A DNA stretch of 64,000 nucleotides from Bacillota bacterium (GCA_023400235.1 JAEXFI010000039.1:62001-126000); one strand, 5' to 3'; positions 55,301 to 63,549 are shown, numbered from the stretch's first letter. Numbers and translations are program-made. Notes: generated from the letters alone by a model not told the origin.

Positions 55301-57611
55301 TACCGTGAGCGGAGTTGATGAAGCCGACGAGCTCTCCCCAAATGTGGAGGTCTATCATACCGACACCAACAGCTGGAGCCGGGAAGAGGATGTTTCAGTA
55401 CCGAGATGTAACGCTGGACAGGCGGTGGCAGGGGACAATCTATACATAATCGGTGGAAACGACATGTATTCGGATGTTGAGCTTGTTGAAGCCTACGACA
55501 GCCAGGCAAAAGCCTGGAGCTCCTTTGACAGGCTCTATACCGACAGGACTGCCCTGGAGTGTATTTTCCTGGGCAATGACATATACGCCCTGGGGGGATT
55601 CAGCAATTCAACCAGTGCTTTTCTCTCGGACGTGGAAAAATACACATTTGTACCGGCAGGTTTGAAAATAGAAGGGCCGGACAGTATATCACTTCCGGAA
55701 ACCGGAGATATGACTCAGCAATACTTTGCATATACCTTCGATTCACATGGCAACAAAATAGGCAGGCAAAGTGCAGTATGGTCGTTAAAAACAGGTGACC
55801 AAGAGGCAGTAGAGGTAGACGCAGATACTGGTATAGTGACTGTTAAAAGCGGGGCGGCAGGTGCTTCCTTTGTGCTGGGTGCAGTACAGACTGGGGGCGC
55901 TGCTGCATCGGCGGTCAAGACCATAAACGTAGTAAATGACTCCATACCGGCCTTGAGTTCTGCCAGCTTTGACAAAAATCCTTCCTTACAGGCTGATATT
56001 GTGGTGCCTGTGAATTTCAGAGGCAATACGCTGGAAGGTATTTATAACGGCAGCAATGCTCTCATAAGAGATGTACATTATACAAGTACGGCGGGAAGCA
56101 TAAATATAAAGAAAGCTTATCTTGTGACACTGCCAAATGGCGCAGCACAGCTAAAATTCAGATATAGTGCAGGCAGGGCTTCCACATTTAATATTTCCAT
56201 TGTTGATACTACCCCTCCTCCGGTGACTCCACCTCCGGTGACCCCGCCACCTGTAATACCGCCTCCGGGAATAGTTCCGCCCATACCAGAACCTGACTTG
56301 GCAACACCCCCGGCAGTGACACTGCCTCTGCCTGCTGCTCCTTTGAAGCCTATGGATGAACAAGGCTATCAGAAGCTCAAGGCTGAAATAAGGGCGTTGG
56401 GTAAGGAGACAGTAAAAGCGTCTGTGGTCAAAAACACGGCAACCTTGAGCTTGACAGAAGGCGCAATAAAAAGCTTATTGGCCAAAGCCGACAATGTAAA
56501 AAAGGAATTAAAGACCTCAGGTCTAAATTCCAGAGACAAGGTGCTGCTGTCAAAAGTTTCGATTGAAACGGAGCTTACCGGAAATATTGATTTTCTTGCG
56601 GCCAGCCTTCCTGTTGAATTGCTTGGGACTTTGGGACAGAAGGGAATCACCCGACTTGAGCTTTCCAGCAGCATGGGAGCCGTTTCCATTGATACCGGCG
56701 AAAGGTTTAAACAGAATGCCAGCACTATTACAATCGAGCTTAAAAGGGGCGATGCCATCAAGGATTTGACGCCGGTTCAAAAGTCCGTTATGGAAAAAAA
56801 TCCTGTGTTTGACCTTAAGCTGTTTGTGACAGACAGGAACGGAACCAGGTCTGAGATAAGCAGCTTCGGCAAGCCAGTGGAACTTGGAATTCCATATCTA
56901 GTAAAAAAAGGAGAAAACTCTGAAATGGTCACTGCCTACTATCTAGATGCTAAGGGGCAGACGGAAAATATGTCGGGACGCTATGATTCCTGGACAAAAA
57001 CGGTTGTTTTCACAACCATGCATTTCAGCAAGTATTTTCTTAAAGAAAATAAAGTGAGCTTTAGTGATCTGAAGGGTTATGAGGTCTATAGGAAATATAT
57101 CGAGGTTCTTGGGGCAAAAGGCATTGTGTCTGGTGATAAGGATCATAAATTCAATCCTGGTGCAGGTGTTACAAGAGGAGAACTGGCCCAGATGCTGGTG
57201 CAGGAGTTTAGACCGGGTGAGCTGGGGACTGCGGCCTTGAAAAGTAATTATCCAGATGTTAAAAAATCCAGCAGGTACTACAAAGCCATAGCTTTAGCTG
57301 ATCAGGCAGGCTTGCTGAGCGGGGGCAAGGATGGCAGTTTCAGGCCTGATGACAGGATTTCCAGGCAGGAGTTTTCAATAGTTGTGGCAAATGCACTCAA
57401 AAAGTACAAAGGCATTAATGGCACGGCAGAAGTAAAGCAATTGGCGGCACTGAAGGACTACAGCAAAATAAGCACCTATGCCAGACCGGCCATTGCTTTA
57501 CTGGTACAAAACGGAATAATAACAATTGAATCGGGAAAGGCCTTTAATCCCTCAAATGCTATAACAAAAGCTGAGGCGGCGCAAATATTATATAAAGTGT
57601 TTGACTTGTAG
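52302..57611 (+). CDS. Giant SLH-anchored subtilase with kelch, Fn3 and X2 modules
   Basis: A 1769-residue secreted protein. Order: signal peptide (about 1-30); I9-like propeptide (about 60-135); peptidase S8 with D189 in GVLDSGID, H225 in SHGTNIAG and S381 in SGTSMAAP, all intact; a beta-propeller-like region (about 450-740); Fn3 (about 750-825); kelch repeats (about 830-1115, e.g. AIGGRNASRKAVGTVEVFDP); an Ig-like region; X2 module (about 1215-1302); a Pro-rich linker (PPPVTPPPVTPPP); a conserved domain; three SLH domains (about 1584-1769). It is likely a wall-anchored serine protease, possibly trimming exoenzymes or scaffoldin, but the target is unknown. GGGGGAAAAG precedes the ATG. Confidence 0.93.
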   Translation: MTLKKNIFYRIAALFTVAAVMLAPAGTVSAAEGRPDFDVSGFQEDNGSKAEYNSFTGDMKSSGELIIKYKEQGNSINALSQEKYGRGLKYQKLKQLGENMELVQLAPNQTLEAAIAELEKNPAVEYAQPNYILNAYDVPNDPLYARQWGMRNEGQLIRGGYGTAGVDINVQKAWSMTKGKAEIIVGVLDSGIDINHPDIRNNIVAGWDFAHDDSSVYDKDEDESHGTNIAGIIAASVNNNIGVSGVAPNVKIMPLKFMINRSGYTADAIEAINYAKERGVKIINCSFGGTGRDFALRAAMAKSNIIFVCAAGNNGRDLDKKEPCYPACFGLPNQINVAAVDNDGNLCSFSNYGTEIDVAAPGQNILNILPESSYGYMSGTSMAAPFVTGVVALMESLAPAGKTDRIVEELKASVLKMNSLQSKVNTGGMVDSYKAVQKADNMKTESGIPLINSQNVGIFPADAVIDDVRHEMYVAGFSYKSLYSVNYETGDFKEIRLEAKPGCIAYANGRLYIGMLSPVLSAPTGSVAVVDTDSFKVIDRFDIGMVPEDIAADEDGFIYVTGQAAGGYQLQSYSENTKALVSAVNMSQLNMIEIHPAFKRIYSTKSYTSSDSFIMCPIQSGQLSGPVSGPPLKEQDSYLRSYFEISPDGKYLFNSSGAIFKCHEDSSIDMSYVGSIGKSYNKIAFDLPKDRFYVSNGRKYEEYCYSSLEKVGEYTAPREITGLFSAGGRLLAIDQYEGNYYIDNLYYVEKPTNLQAVSEGSDIRVTWEGASGVTGYEVEVNGTSIDIGLAQSYIISGAVPAASYMVKVRAKRAGQVSDWAVAVQKAGANWSIIRDMPSARADFAAVELEGKIYAIGGRNASRKAVGTVEVFDPDTQTWSQAASLNTPRYGLEAQVVNGKIYAVGGESGYFLYDTVEEYDPLTDTWTEKQGMLKNRSNFGLQAVDGKLYAMGGYDDAISVNKSVVKPMEQYDAEKNEWRIIGEMPTPRYGFSTAALGKAIYTVSGVDEADELSPNVEVYHTDTNSWSREEDVSVPRCNAGQAVAGDNLYIIGGNDMYSDVELVEAYDSQAKAWSSFDRLYTDRTALECIFLGNDIYALGGFSNSTSAFLSDVEKYTFVPAGLKIEGPDSISLPETGDMTQQYFAYTFDSHGNKIGRQSAVWSLKTGDQEAVEVDADTGIVTVKSGAAGASFVLGAVQTGGAAASAVKTINVVNDSIPALSSASFDKNPSLQADIVVPVNFRGNTLEGIYNGSNALIRDVHYTSTAGSINIKKAYLVTLPNGAAQLKFRYSAGRASTFNISIVDTTPPPVTPPPVTPPPVIPPPGIVPPIPEPDLATPPAVTLPLPAAPLKPMDEQGYQKLKAEIRALGKETVKASVVKNTATLSLTEGAIKSLLAKADNVKKELKTSGLNSRDKVLLSKVSIETELTGNIDFLAASLPVELLGTLGQKGITRLELSSSMGAVSIDTGERFKQNASTITIELKRGDAIKDLTPVQKSVMEKNPVFDLKLFVTDRNGTRSEISSFGKPVELGIPYLVKKGENSEMVTAYYLDAKGQTENMSGRYDSWTKTVVFTTMHFSKYFLKENKVSFSDLKGYEVYRKYIEVLGAKGIVSGDKDHKFNPGAGVTRGELAQMLVQEFRPGELGTAALKSNYPDVKKSSRYYKAIALADQAGLLSGGKDGSFRPDDRISRQEFSIVVANALKKYKGINGTAEVKQLAALKDYSKISTYARPAIALLVQNGIITIESGKAFNPSNAITKAEAAQILYKVFDL

Positions 57612-57661
57612 TTGGAAAACCGTAAGTTTCAAATTTTATATAATCCTACTGATTTTTATGT

Positions 57662-57700
57662 GGCTCCTCAGTTATGGGGAGCTATCTTATTTATTTTACA
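57662..57700 (+). terminator. Possible weak terminator after the subtilase gene
   Basis: GCTCC(TCAGTTATGG)GGAGC with a T-rich tail. The stem is short, so this is a weak call. The rest of 57701-57855 shows nothing; an 86-codon frame from 57612 begins directly at the subtilase stop without a ribosome site. Confidence 0.4.
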
Positions 57701-57868
57701 GGTCAGATATTCTGCACAAAATGTAATCCCATCTTCAGCATCTGTAAAGCCAGCTGCTTCTGAGAGTTCAACTGACAGTCGCATGGTACTTATAAGCGGT
57801 AAACCAATTTATAGTATAATAAGAAATATATTGAAAATTATTTATCTACAGGAAAAAGGAGAATTATA

Positions 57869-58417
57869 TTGACGGTGTTGTTAAATATGAATAATAGGGA
57901 TGGACGGTCAAAGCTTGAGGAATTATATCTGGCTCATAAAAATATAATGCTTTACACTTCATATAACATTCTTAAGGATTGGCAGCTTGCTGAAGATGCT
58001 GTACATACGTCTTTTCTAAGACTATTGAACAAAATTGATACAATAAGCGATATTACTTGTAACAAAACCCGTAATTTTTTAGTTATTATAGTAAGAAATG
58101 TATCAATTGATATGTACAACAAGAGAAAGAAGCAATCAGAATACGGGTATGATGAATTATCCGAGAAAATCGAAGACCAGGATTTTTCAGTTGAAGAGAT
58201 AGTAATTTCACACGACAAAATTAAAGAGTTAATGGACAATATTTCAAGTTTGGACAAAAAATATAGTGATGTTTTGATGCTCAGATTTGCCTACCACTAT
58301 AGCGAGGAAGAAATAGCACATTTATTAGGAATCAGCTACGAGAATGTCAGGATAAGATTGTACAGGGGCAGGAACTTTCTAAAAAATAAGCTTAGCGGAG
58401 TGAGTAGAGATGAATAA
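57869..58417 (+). CDS. ECF-type RNA polymerase sigma factor
   Basis: A 182-residue sigma-70-family ECF factor: region 2 (about residues 14-80, with DWQLAEDAVHTSFLRL) and region 4 with the helix-turn-helix YSEEEIAHLLGISYENVRIRLYRGR near residue 150. TTG start at 57869 has AAGGAG seven bases upstream; GTG 57875 and ATG 57887 are later choices. The next gene overlaps by 8 bases and looks like its partner, so the sigma is probably held at the membrane until a signal arrives. It may control the secreted-protein genes downstream. Which signal is not visible. Confidence 0.88.
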   Translation: MTVLLNMNNRDGRSKLEELYLAHKNIMLYTSYNILKDWQLAEDAVHTSFLRLLNKIDTISDITCNKTRNFLVIIVRNVSIDMYNKRKKQSEYGYDELSEKIEDQDFSVEEIVISHDKIKELMDNISSLDKKYSDVLMLRFAYHYSEEEIAHLLGISYENVRIRLYRGRNFLKNKLSGVSRDE

Positions 58418-59150
58418 GGAATTAAAAGACAAGATTTTCTGCAATGTTTTGGAATATTCATTGGAACTTGAGTGTGAAAGAGCTGGAAAAGAATTGCCGG
58501 GTGAGGAGGAATTACATCAAGACCTACTGGTATCTAAGGAATTCGAGAAAAAAATGCTGGCTCTTTTTAAAGCGCAAAGGAGAAAGGCAGTTTCAAAGTA
58601 TATCTTGAGTATCAGCAAAAAAATTGCGGTTTGTTTTATGTTCGTATTATTATTGAATACTACTCTTCTTATAACTGTAGAGGCATACAGAGTAAGCTTC
58701 TTCAACTTGTGTGTTACCGTTAAAGACGGGTTTACTACTTTTGTATTTACTGAGAATACCGGCAGCAGTAAACCGGATATGAGCGGCATACCGGAGGAGT
58801 GGGATACCGTGTATGTTCCGGCAGCTGTTCCCAGCGGGTTTTCCATAGAGAATTCCATCAGTACCGGAAATATTAAGAGAATAATTTATGTTGACAAAGA
58901 CAATAAACTCACAATAAATTTCAGTTATTATCCAATAAAGTCCAGTACCTTTTCTATTGATACGGAAGATGCCCAGATGGATAGGATTTCTATTGACTCT
59001 AATACAGGATATGTTTCTGTTAAGGACTCTGAGGGGGAAGAAAGAACTTCCGTGGTATGGAATGATGAAACGACAGCATTTTCCATTATTTCAACCCTGG
59101 ACAAAAATACCGTCATAAGTATTGCAAAAAGTGTAGAAAAAATTAAATAA
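58410..59150 (+). CDS. Membrane-anchored anti-sigma-like protein with DUF4367-type domain
   Basis: A 246-residue protein that starts 8 bases before the sigma gene ends. Residues 1-68 form a charged cytoplasmic part, followed by a membrane helix IAVCFMFVLLLNTTLLITV (about residues 71-89), and an outer domain (about 95-246). The outer domain has WDTVYVPAAVPSGFSI and GYVSVKDSEGEERTSVVWND, of the DUF4367 type found in clostridial sigma regulators. It likely binds the sigma inside and senses outside. No zinc anti-sigma (His-x3-Cys-x2-Cys) motif is seen, so the binding surface is of another type. Confidence 0.75.
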   Translation: MNKELKDKIFCNVLEYSLELECERAGKELPGEEELHQDLLVSKEFEKKMLALFKAQRRKAVSKYILSISKKIAVCFMFVLLLNTTLLITVEAYRVSFFNLCVTVKDGFTTFVFTENTGSSKPDMSGIPEEWDTVYVPAAVPSGFSIENSISTGNIKRIIYVDKDNKLTINFSYYPIKSSTFSIDTEDAQMDRISIDSNTGYVSVKDSEGEERTSVVWNDETTAFSIISTLDKNTVISIAKSVEKIK

Positions 59151-59259
59151 ATATATGAAAATATTGTAACATAGCCCGTTCATTTTCGGTTTATATATTG
59201 TAGAGATTAAAGCACTGCATCAATTTTAATCTACAGACCAAAGAGAATGGAGGAGAGGT

Positions 59260-59664
59260 ATGTTAAGTAAAAGGAAGGCAAGGGCATTATTTCTTGCTGT
59301 AGTTTTTTGCATTTTGTTTAATTCGGATATTTTTGCAGCAGGGGCAACTCCATATTGGACAGCCATGATACAGCCCACCCAGAGCTTTGATATTGTCGGC
59401 GGAAAGGCCAGTATTGACGCTGAAACTCTGGCGGACACAAATGCTACCAGTGTTTATGTTGGGGCCAGCCTTCAACAGTATAAAAGCGGTAGTTGGGTAG
59501 TTGTTACGAGCTGGTCCAACACCAAGAACGGAAGTTATGTAAATTTGTCACAAACCTGGTATGTGACCTCGGGAAATACCTACAGGCTGGTTACCACTCA
59601 TACTACATATTTCAGCGGAACCTCGGAAAGTACAACGCTGACCAGCAGGAATGTCACCTATTAG
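59260..59664 (+). CDS. Small secreted beta-rich protein, DUF6147-like
   Basis: A 134-residue protein with a signal peptide (about 1-27, cleavage near FAAGA) and a mature part rich in Ser, Thr, Tyr and Trp with no cysteine: WTAMIQPTQSFDI, then SSWVVVTSW-like strands. It resembles the small secreted clostridial proteins labelled DUF6147, from memory. The mature domain looks like a compact beta sandwich. GGAGGAGAGG lies before the ATG. It follows the anti-sigma gene by 109 bases, with a TATATATTG region between them, so the ECF factor might control it. Function unknown. Confidence 0.7.
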   Translation: MLSKRKARALFLAVVFCILFNSDIFAAGATPYWTAMIQPTQSFDIVGGKASIDAETLADTNATSVYVGASLQQYKSGSWVVVTSWSNTKNGSYVNLSQTWYVTSGNTYRLVTTHTTYFSGTSESTTLTSRNVTY

Positions 59665-59976
59665 TTGTGTATAATAGCCTTTAGGAAACAGGTGGAATTA
59701 TGCCAAGGGGAATTGTCCGCAGTTGATAAGACGGTTTCAAAGGTGTTGAATTTGCTCAGTTCTTAACAAATTGGTATAAGGTGTTTTATCAGTGAATTTC
59801 AGAAACCGGCAAAGCCGGCAACTGTGATTTGCCTTATTTGAGAATTTGTACTGTCGGCCCATGGAGGTAGAGTAAAGATACATGTGGTAAGTCAAAGTGG
59901 ATTTTATGCAGCGAAAGCCACTACGTGTCTTTCATTACCCTTTGAGTACGCGCTATGCTCGTAGATGGGAGATAAG

Positions 59977-60059
59977 ATGAAAAAATCGTTATAATATCCG
60001 GGTTCATAATAATATTTTTAGCAGGCTATATGATTTTTTACGCAGCAAGATTAAGTTAA
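59977..60059 (+). pseudogene. Frameshifted small membrane protein
   Basis: ATG at 59977 has GGGAGA four bases upstream and is followed by six A. Read in place it stops after five codons; one more A would give a 27-residue frame reading MKKIVIISGF... with a single membrane helix, ending at 60059. This looks like a one-base deletion in a homopolymer, either real decay, slippage control or a sequencing error. Confidence 0.45.
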
Positions 60060-60189
60060 TATCTCTAACATAGAAAAAGATAATGCTGATTCAAGTTAAA
60101 TATGAAAAACATTAAAAAAATAAAAGTAATAATCAATGTAAAATTAACTATGAATAGACTGTCTTATTTCACAAGTTGAAAATACAGTA

Positions 60190-60466
60190 TGCGTCGAACT
60201 AAAAAGGGGTATTAACGATAAATACGAAATTATTTCCATCACTGATGGTTCAACTCATTAAGGTATAAAGTTATAGAAACCAGAAGGGGCAAATATTTGC
60301 TTCTGGCCAGATTAAACCCTGAGCTTGCCATTGATTATATTACTGCAAGGGTAAATATGGAAAAATATGCGATACCTATCCGGAAACAACCGAGTTTTAT
60401 AACCTTATGCAGAAATTACATCAGGGCTTCAAAGTCAGAGCTCCCTTCGGAGTTCAGGCTTTCTAA
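60190..60466 (+). pseudogene. Decayed coding remnant, several frameshifts
   Basis: Coding-like pieces run in changing frames: VELKRGINDKYEIISITDGS, then YRNQKGQIFASGQ, then PELAIDYITARVNMEKYAI, then DTYPETTEFYNLMQKLHQGF to a stop at 60464-60466. They join into a plausible protein tail only with frame changes near 60260, 60310 and 60370. No family was recognised. An AGAAGGGG..CTTCTGG stem-like segment (60281-60307) lies in it. The frame 60297-60497 alone has no ribosome site. Confidence 0.4.
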
Positions 60467-60651
60467 CAGGAGTGACCAGGAAATTGTTTTAAATTAATAT
60501 TTTTATATGGGGTTGGATTATTTGCAGTAATCGCAGTTTCATCTATGCAGAATTTTTTACTCATACATGATTTTTTGTACAGGCTATACCGCAAGGCAGA
60601 ATATTTGCCCCATATATGGTAAGAAAACCGAGACTGATAAAAAACTTATAT

Positions 60652-60681
60652 AAGCGCCTGATTCGTGGGAATCAGGCGCTT
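60652..60681 (+). terminator. Strong hairpin, probable terminator
   Basis: A perfect 13-base stem AAGCGCCTGATTC/GAATCAGGCGCTT with a 4-base loop, followed by TGTGTTG. The T-tail is short. It may end the unit begun at the ECF sigma gene. Confidence 0.7.
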
Positions 60682-60689
60682 TGTGTTGA

Positions 60690-60919
60690 AATTTCAAGAA
60701 AAATCAAAGTCCGCAGCTACTGTTCAGGCGATTTTGAAGTGAAAACCTTCTGGAACGGAGAGGTGCTGGGTAAAATACCGGTGGTGTTTTCAAATGTGTG
60801 GAAGGAATACTCTTTAGAAAATTACAATTCCAGACGGAATACAAGTCTTATATTTTAAGTATACCGGGCAGGGAGGTGCAAGCCTTGCGTTTTTCACTCT
60901 GGAACAGGACGAGGAATAG
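60690..60919 (+). pseudogene. Remnant of a CBM6-like carbohydrate-binding domain
   Basis: One frame reads ISRKIKVRSYCSGDFEVKTF..GEVLGKIPVVFS.VWKEYS to about 60845; the next frame continues LYFKYTGQGGASLAFFTLEQ to a stop at 60917-60919. Together they match the pattern of the C-terminal half of CBM6-type domains (strand with charged and Gly residues, then LY.KYTG.G.....F). The shift is one base near 60845. There is no start or upstream enzyme; it is likely the tail of a lost secreted hydrolase. Confidence 0.45.
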
Positions 60920-61019
60920 CTGGCAGTTAACTTTGCTTAACAGCAATATTAGCATTTATTTGATATTAAATTAAGGCTGAAAACTGAATTTGCTTGCAAA
61001 AAGAACTTGGCGGGAAATA

Positions 61020-61298
61020 CTAAGACTTCCCTCTAAGCTCCCTTTTTAACTCTGAGAATTCATATCGGGCGTCTTTTACTACGCATTTTAAGGCTATTGC
61101 TGCAATGCACGTAAAAGCGGACAATAAAATGAAAATCGTAAAATAAATGCCTGAACTTACATAGTTACCATTACTATACTGAAAAACCTGGTCCAGGACG
61201 CTGCCTTTAAATATTACTATTACTGCTGCCAGAAAAGAAATTATACTGAAAAATATCAGTATATTGGCAAATTTGTTTGACCTTTCAAAGTATGGCAT
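61020..61298 (-). CDS. Small two-helix membrane protein, unrecognised
   Basis: A 92-residue protein on the minus strand with GGAGGTG five bases before the ATG. Two membrane helices (about residues 12-31 and 49-70) flank a short outer loop VLDQVFQYSNGNYVSSG; the C-terminal tail KDARYEFSELKRELRGKS is charged and helical. No family was recognised. It is divergent from the 61571 gene and convergent with the decayed region. The good ribosome site supports a real gene. Confidence 0.65.
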   Translation of the reverse strand: MPYFERSNKFANILIFFSIISFLAAVIVIFKGSVLDQVFQYSNGNYVSSGIYFTIFILLSAFTCIAAIALKCVVKDARYEFSELKRELRGKS

Positions 61299-61541
61299 GT
61301 GACACCTCCAGCAAATGATAAGACTAATTTATAATAAACCTCCCTTAAAGTCAATCCTTTAGAACCGGCCATTGGATTTTATATGCTGTTTATATGCTGT
61401 GTGGCCCGGCGAGCAAATGTCAGGCATATATGTGTCCTTCTTTTGAATTGCAGTATAAGCCCGTTGGGTGTATAGTATTATTTGTAAGTACTGAATAGAG
61501 ATGGAAGTATGAAAGAAACCACTTTCAACTCTTTGAATTTA

Positions 61542-61558
61542 TGTCCGCAGAGCGGACA
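61542..61558 (+). promoter_or_regulatory. Perfect hairpin before a ribosome site
   Basis: TGTCCGC(AGA)GCGGACA directly precedes GGGGGG, the ribosome site of the gene at 61571. It lies at the end of a possible 19-codon frame starting at ATG 61509 (MKETTFNSLN...) whose stop overlaps the ribosome site. It could tune translation; only the hairpin is certain. Confidence 0.4.
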
Positions 61559-61570
61559 GGGGGGATAAAA

Positions 61571-61825
61571 ATGAGTGAGAGAGTATTGAAAATAATGCTG
61601 GCAATTGAGCTGGCAATAGCAGTAATATTTTTTAACCTTGCAAAGTACTGGCCGGATTACACAATTGATGCTCTCTTTTTTGTAATATGCCTAACATTTG
61701 CCAATATGATTTTTGTTTCCAGGACCTTTGGCAAGGTGTATAAAGAGAGGAACAAATATGGGGCGTGGATATTTACAGGAATTTTAATACTTTTGCCCTT
61801 AATCAGATTTATGTTGTTCAGGTAG
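61571..61825 (+). CDS. Small three-helix membrane protein, unrecognised
   Basis: An 84-residue protein with three membrane helices (about residues 8-23, 32-50, 62-80) and a loop SRTFGKVYKERNKYGAW between the last two. Start at 61571 chosen because AGGGGGGAT lies directly upstream; an ATG ten codons earlier lies in the hairpin. The methyltransferase frame starts at the very next base after its stop if read from 61826, but its likely start is 61862. No family was recognised; it may be co-transcribed with the methyltransferase. Confidence 0.6.
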   Translation: MSERVLKIMLAIELAIAVIFFNLAKYWPDYTIDALFFVICLTFANMIFVSRTFGKVYKERNKYGAWIFTGILILLPLIRFMLFR

Positions 61826-61861
61826 ATGAACCTCAGGCACGTCAAGCTATGGGAGGTAATT

Positions 61862-62647
61862 ATGGACTTAAGGAAATCCTTTGATATTGATGCCGCAAAT
61901 TATGATAAATGGAGACCCCGCTACTGCAAGGAACTTTTCAACGACATAATAGCATATTCAAAGCTCGATTTTAAAACGGAATGTCTGGAAGTAGGCTGCG
62001 GCACAGGTCAGGCCACGGACCCAATATTAGAAACTGGCAGCTCAGTGCTGGCCATAGAGCTGGGAGAAAATTTCACTGATTATACAAGGGACAAGTTCAG
62101 GTCTTATAAAAACTTTCGTATAGAGAATGCAGATTTTGAAAAAATACCTTTGCAAGACAATAAGTTTGACCTGGTGTTTTCAGGGACGGCCTTTCATTGG
62201 ATACCGGAAGAAACGGGCTATCCTAAAGTGCTCAATGTTTTAAAAAGCGGAGGGGCAATAGCGGTATTCTGGAATAAGCCGGCGCCTGAAAGCCTTGACA
62301 ATCCGCTGCATTTGAAAATGCAGGAGGTATATGAGAAATATTTTGGCTCTGGAAGCATAAAAAAGGCTAAAGCTGAGATTGAAACTTCCCAGGAGCGGTA
62401 TGAAAAAATAATCAGAACATTAGAAAAGTATGGCTTTGTTCAGGCAGAATGCCGCCTTTACAAGCAAAAAAGAGAATTTAACGCTGAGGATTATGTTTCT
62501 TTGATTAGCACATATTCCGACCATATTGCCCTGCCTGAGCCGGGAAAATCACAGCTTTTCAATGAAATTCGCGCTGCGATTCTTAGTTTCAATGACAGCA
62601 TTAAAGTATATGATACTATTGAGTTATATATGGCAAGAAAACCGTAG
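61862..62647 (+). CDS. Class I SAM-dependent methyltransferase
   Basis: A 261-residue methyltransferase. The N-terminus is typical of the family (FDIDAANYDKWRPRY), motif I is CLEVGCGTGQAT near residue 45, a post-I acid follows in VLAIELGENF, and motif IV-like FDLVFSGTAFHWI is near residue 105. Methyl_transf_11-like. The substrate is unknown. Start at 61862 chosen since GGGAGGT lies four bases upstream; the frame runs open to the ATG at 61826, which abuts the stop of the preceding gene. It is probably in an operon with the upstream small membrane protein. Confidence 0.87.
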   Translation: MDLRKSFDIDAANYDKWRPRYCKELFNDIIAYSKLDFKTECLEVGCGTGQATDPILETGSSVLAIELGENFTDYTRDKFRSYKNFRIENADFEKIPLQDNKFDLVFSGTAFHWIPEETGYPKVLNVLKSGGAIAVFWNKPAPESLDNPLHLKMQEVYEKYFGSGSIKKAKAEIETSQERYEKIIRTLEKYGFVQAECRLYKQKREFNAEDYVSLISTYSDHIALPEPGKSQLFNEIRAAILSFNDSIKVYDTIELYMARKP

Positions 62648-62747
62648 GTTTGGATAAACTTAAAAATATAATGTTGAAATAAATCATTAGAAGGAATATA
62701 ATGTAAAAAAAGTAATAAGTTACTAGATTATATTTCGGAGGATTATA

Positions 62748-63545
62748 ATGAGTATTGAGACATTAACAGGAAGCTGCAACAACATATTTCTGGCATCTGA
62801 TTGTTGCCATGATGATGGCAGGATTTGCTCATGTTATGATTGCCTGGGAGAAGGTTACTATTCAAGTGGAGACAGCTATAATTGCAGAAAAAAGCTGTGC
62901 TATTATACAATGAATTATGGCCCGGCTTATGCCAGCGAAATTTATCATTATTTAAGTGCTTCTCAACTTCTTGAGAGACAATTCAATGGACGCAACATCA
63001 GAGTACTTTCTCTGGGATGTGGATTTTCACCTGATGCATATGCACTGGATAAATACATAGACGATAATGACTTGGACATCACTTTTAACTATACAGGATA
63101 CGATATTGAAACTAACTGGAATGGGCTGAGAGAGGAATGCCCGAATAGAGATTATGAAACGCGTAATTTATTAAATGGCTTTTCTCTGGCAGGCTATGAT
63201 ATAGTATTTATGTGCAAGGTATTTTCTACAATCGTGAGAAATAACACAAATAATGGTACAATATTATTAAATATACTCAGGTATCAAGTAAATCAGATGA
63301 ATAATGGCAGCTATTTTATTTTTAATGAGGTAAATCATCGGGATTTCGGAAGGGATTGGTTTGACTCAGAAATAAAGAATTTGTTTTCCCGATATAACCA
63401 ATACTATTTTCCCATTGAAAATGCATTCAGTAGAGGATATACACCTATCAATGATACTGGTAATGTATTTGAATTTCCAAGGAACCTGGCAGTATACCCA
63501 AAGACATATGTAAATAAGTCAATAATATTCGAGTACAGGAAGTAA
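62748..63545 (+). CDS. Cys-rich methyltransferase-like protein
   Basis: A 265-residue protein with eight cysteines in its first 51 residues (C10, C19, C20, C27, C29, C32, C46, C51), then a Rossmann-like core with the SAM motif VLSLGCGFSPDAYAL near residue 87 and YTGYDIETNW as a possible motif II. The cysteine cluster suggests metal or iron-sulphur binding; this is inference. No exact family was recognised. TCGGAGG lies before the ATG. A DUF1848 gene begins 4 bases after its stop with AGGAAGT inside this gene's end, so the two are translationally coupled and may work together. Confidence 0.65.
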   Translation: MSIETLTGSCNNIFLASDCCHDDGRICSCYDCLGEGYYSSGDSYNCRKKLCYYTMNYGPAYASEIYHYLSASQLLERQFNGRNIRVLSLGCGFSPDAYALDKYIDDNDLDITFNYTGYDIETNWNGLREECPNRDYETRNLLNGFSLAGYDIVFMCKVFSTIVRNNTNNGTILLNILRYQVNQMNNGSYFIFNEVNHRDFGRDWFDSEIKNLFSRYNQYYFPIENAFSRGYTPINDTGNVFEFPRNLAVYPKTYVNKSIIFEYRK

Positions 63546-63549
63546 TAAT

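Noticed and set aside
57612..57872. 86-residue frame after the subtilase stop
   Set aside because: It begins directly at the stop without a ribosome site and contains a hairpin; the sigma gene starts at its end.
60616..60858. 80-residue frame as an intact gene
   Set aside because: It runs through a perfect 13-base terminator-like hairpin, has no ribosome site, and its CBM6-like part needs a frameshift to finish.
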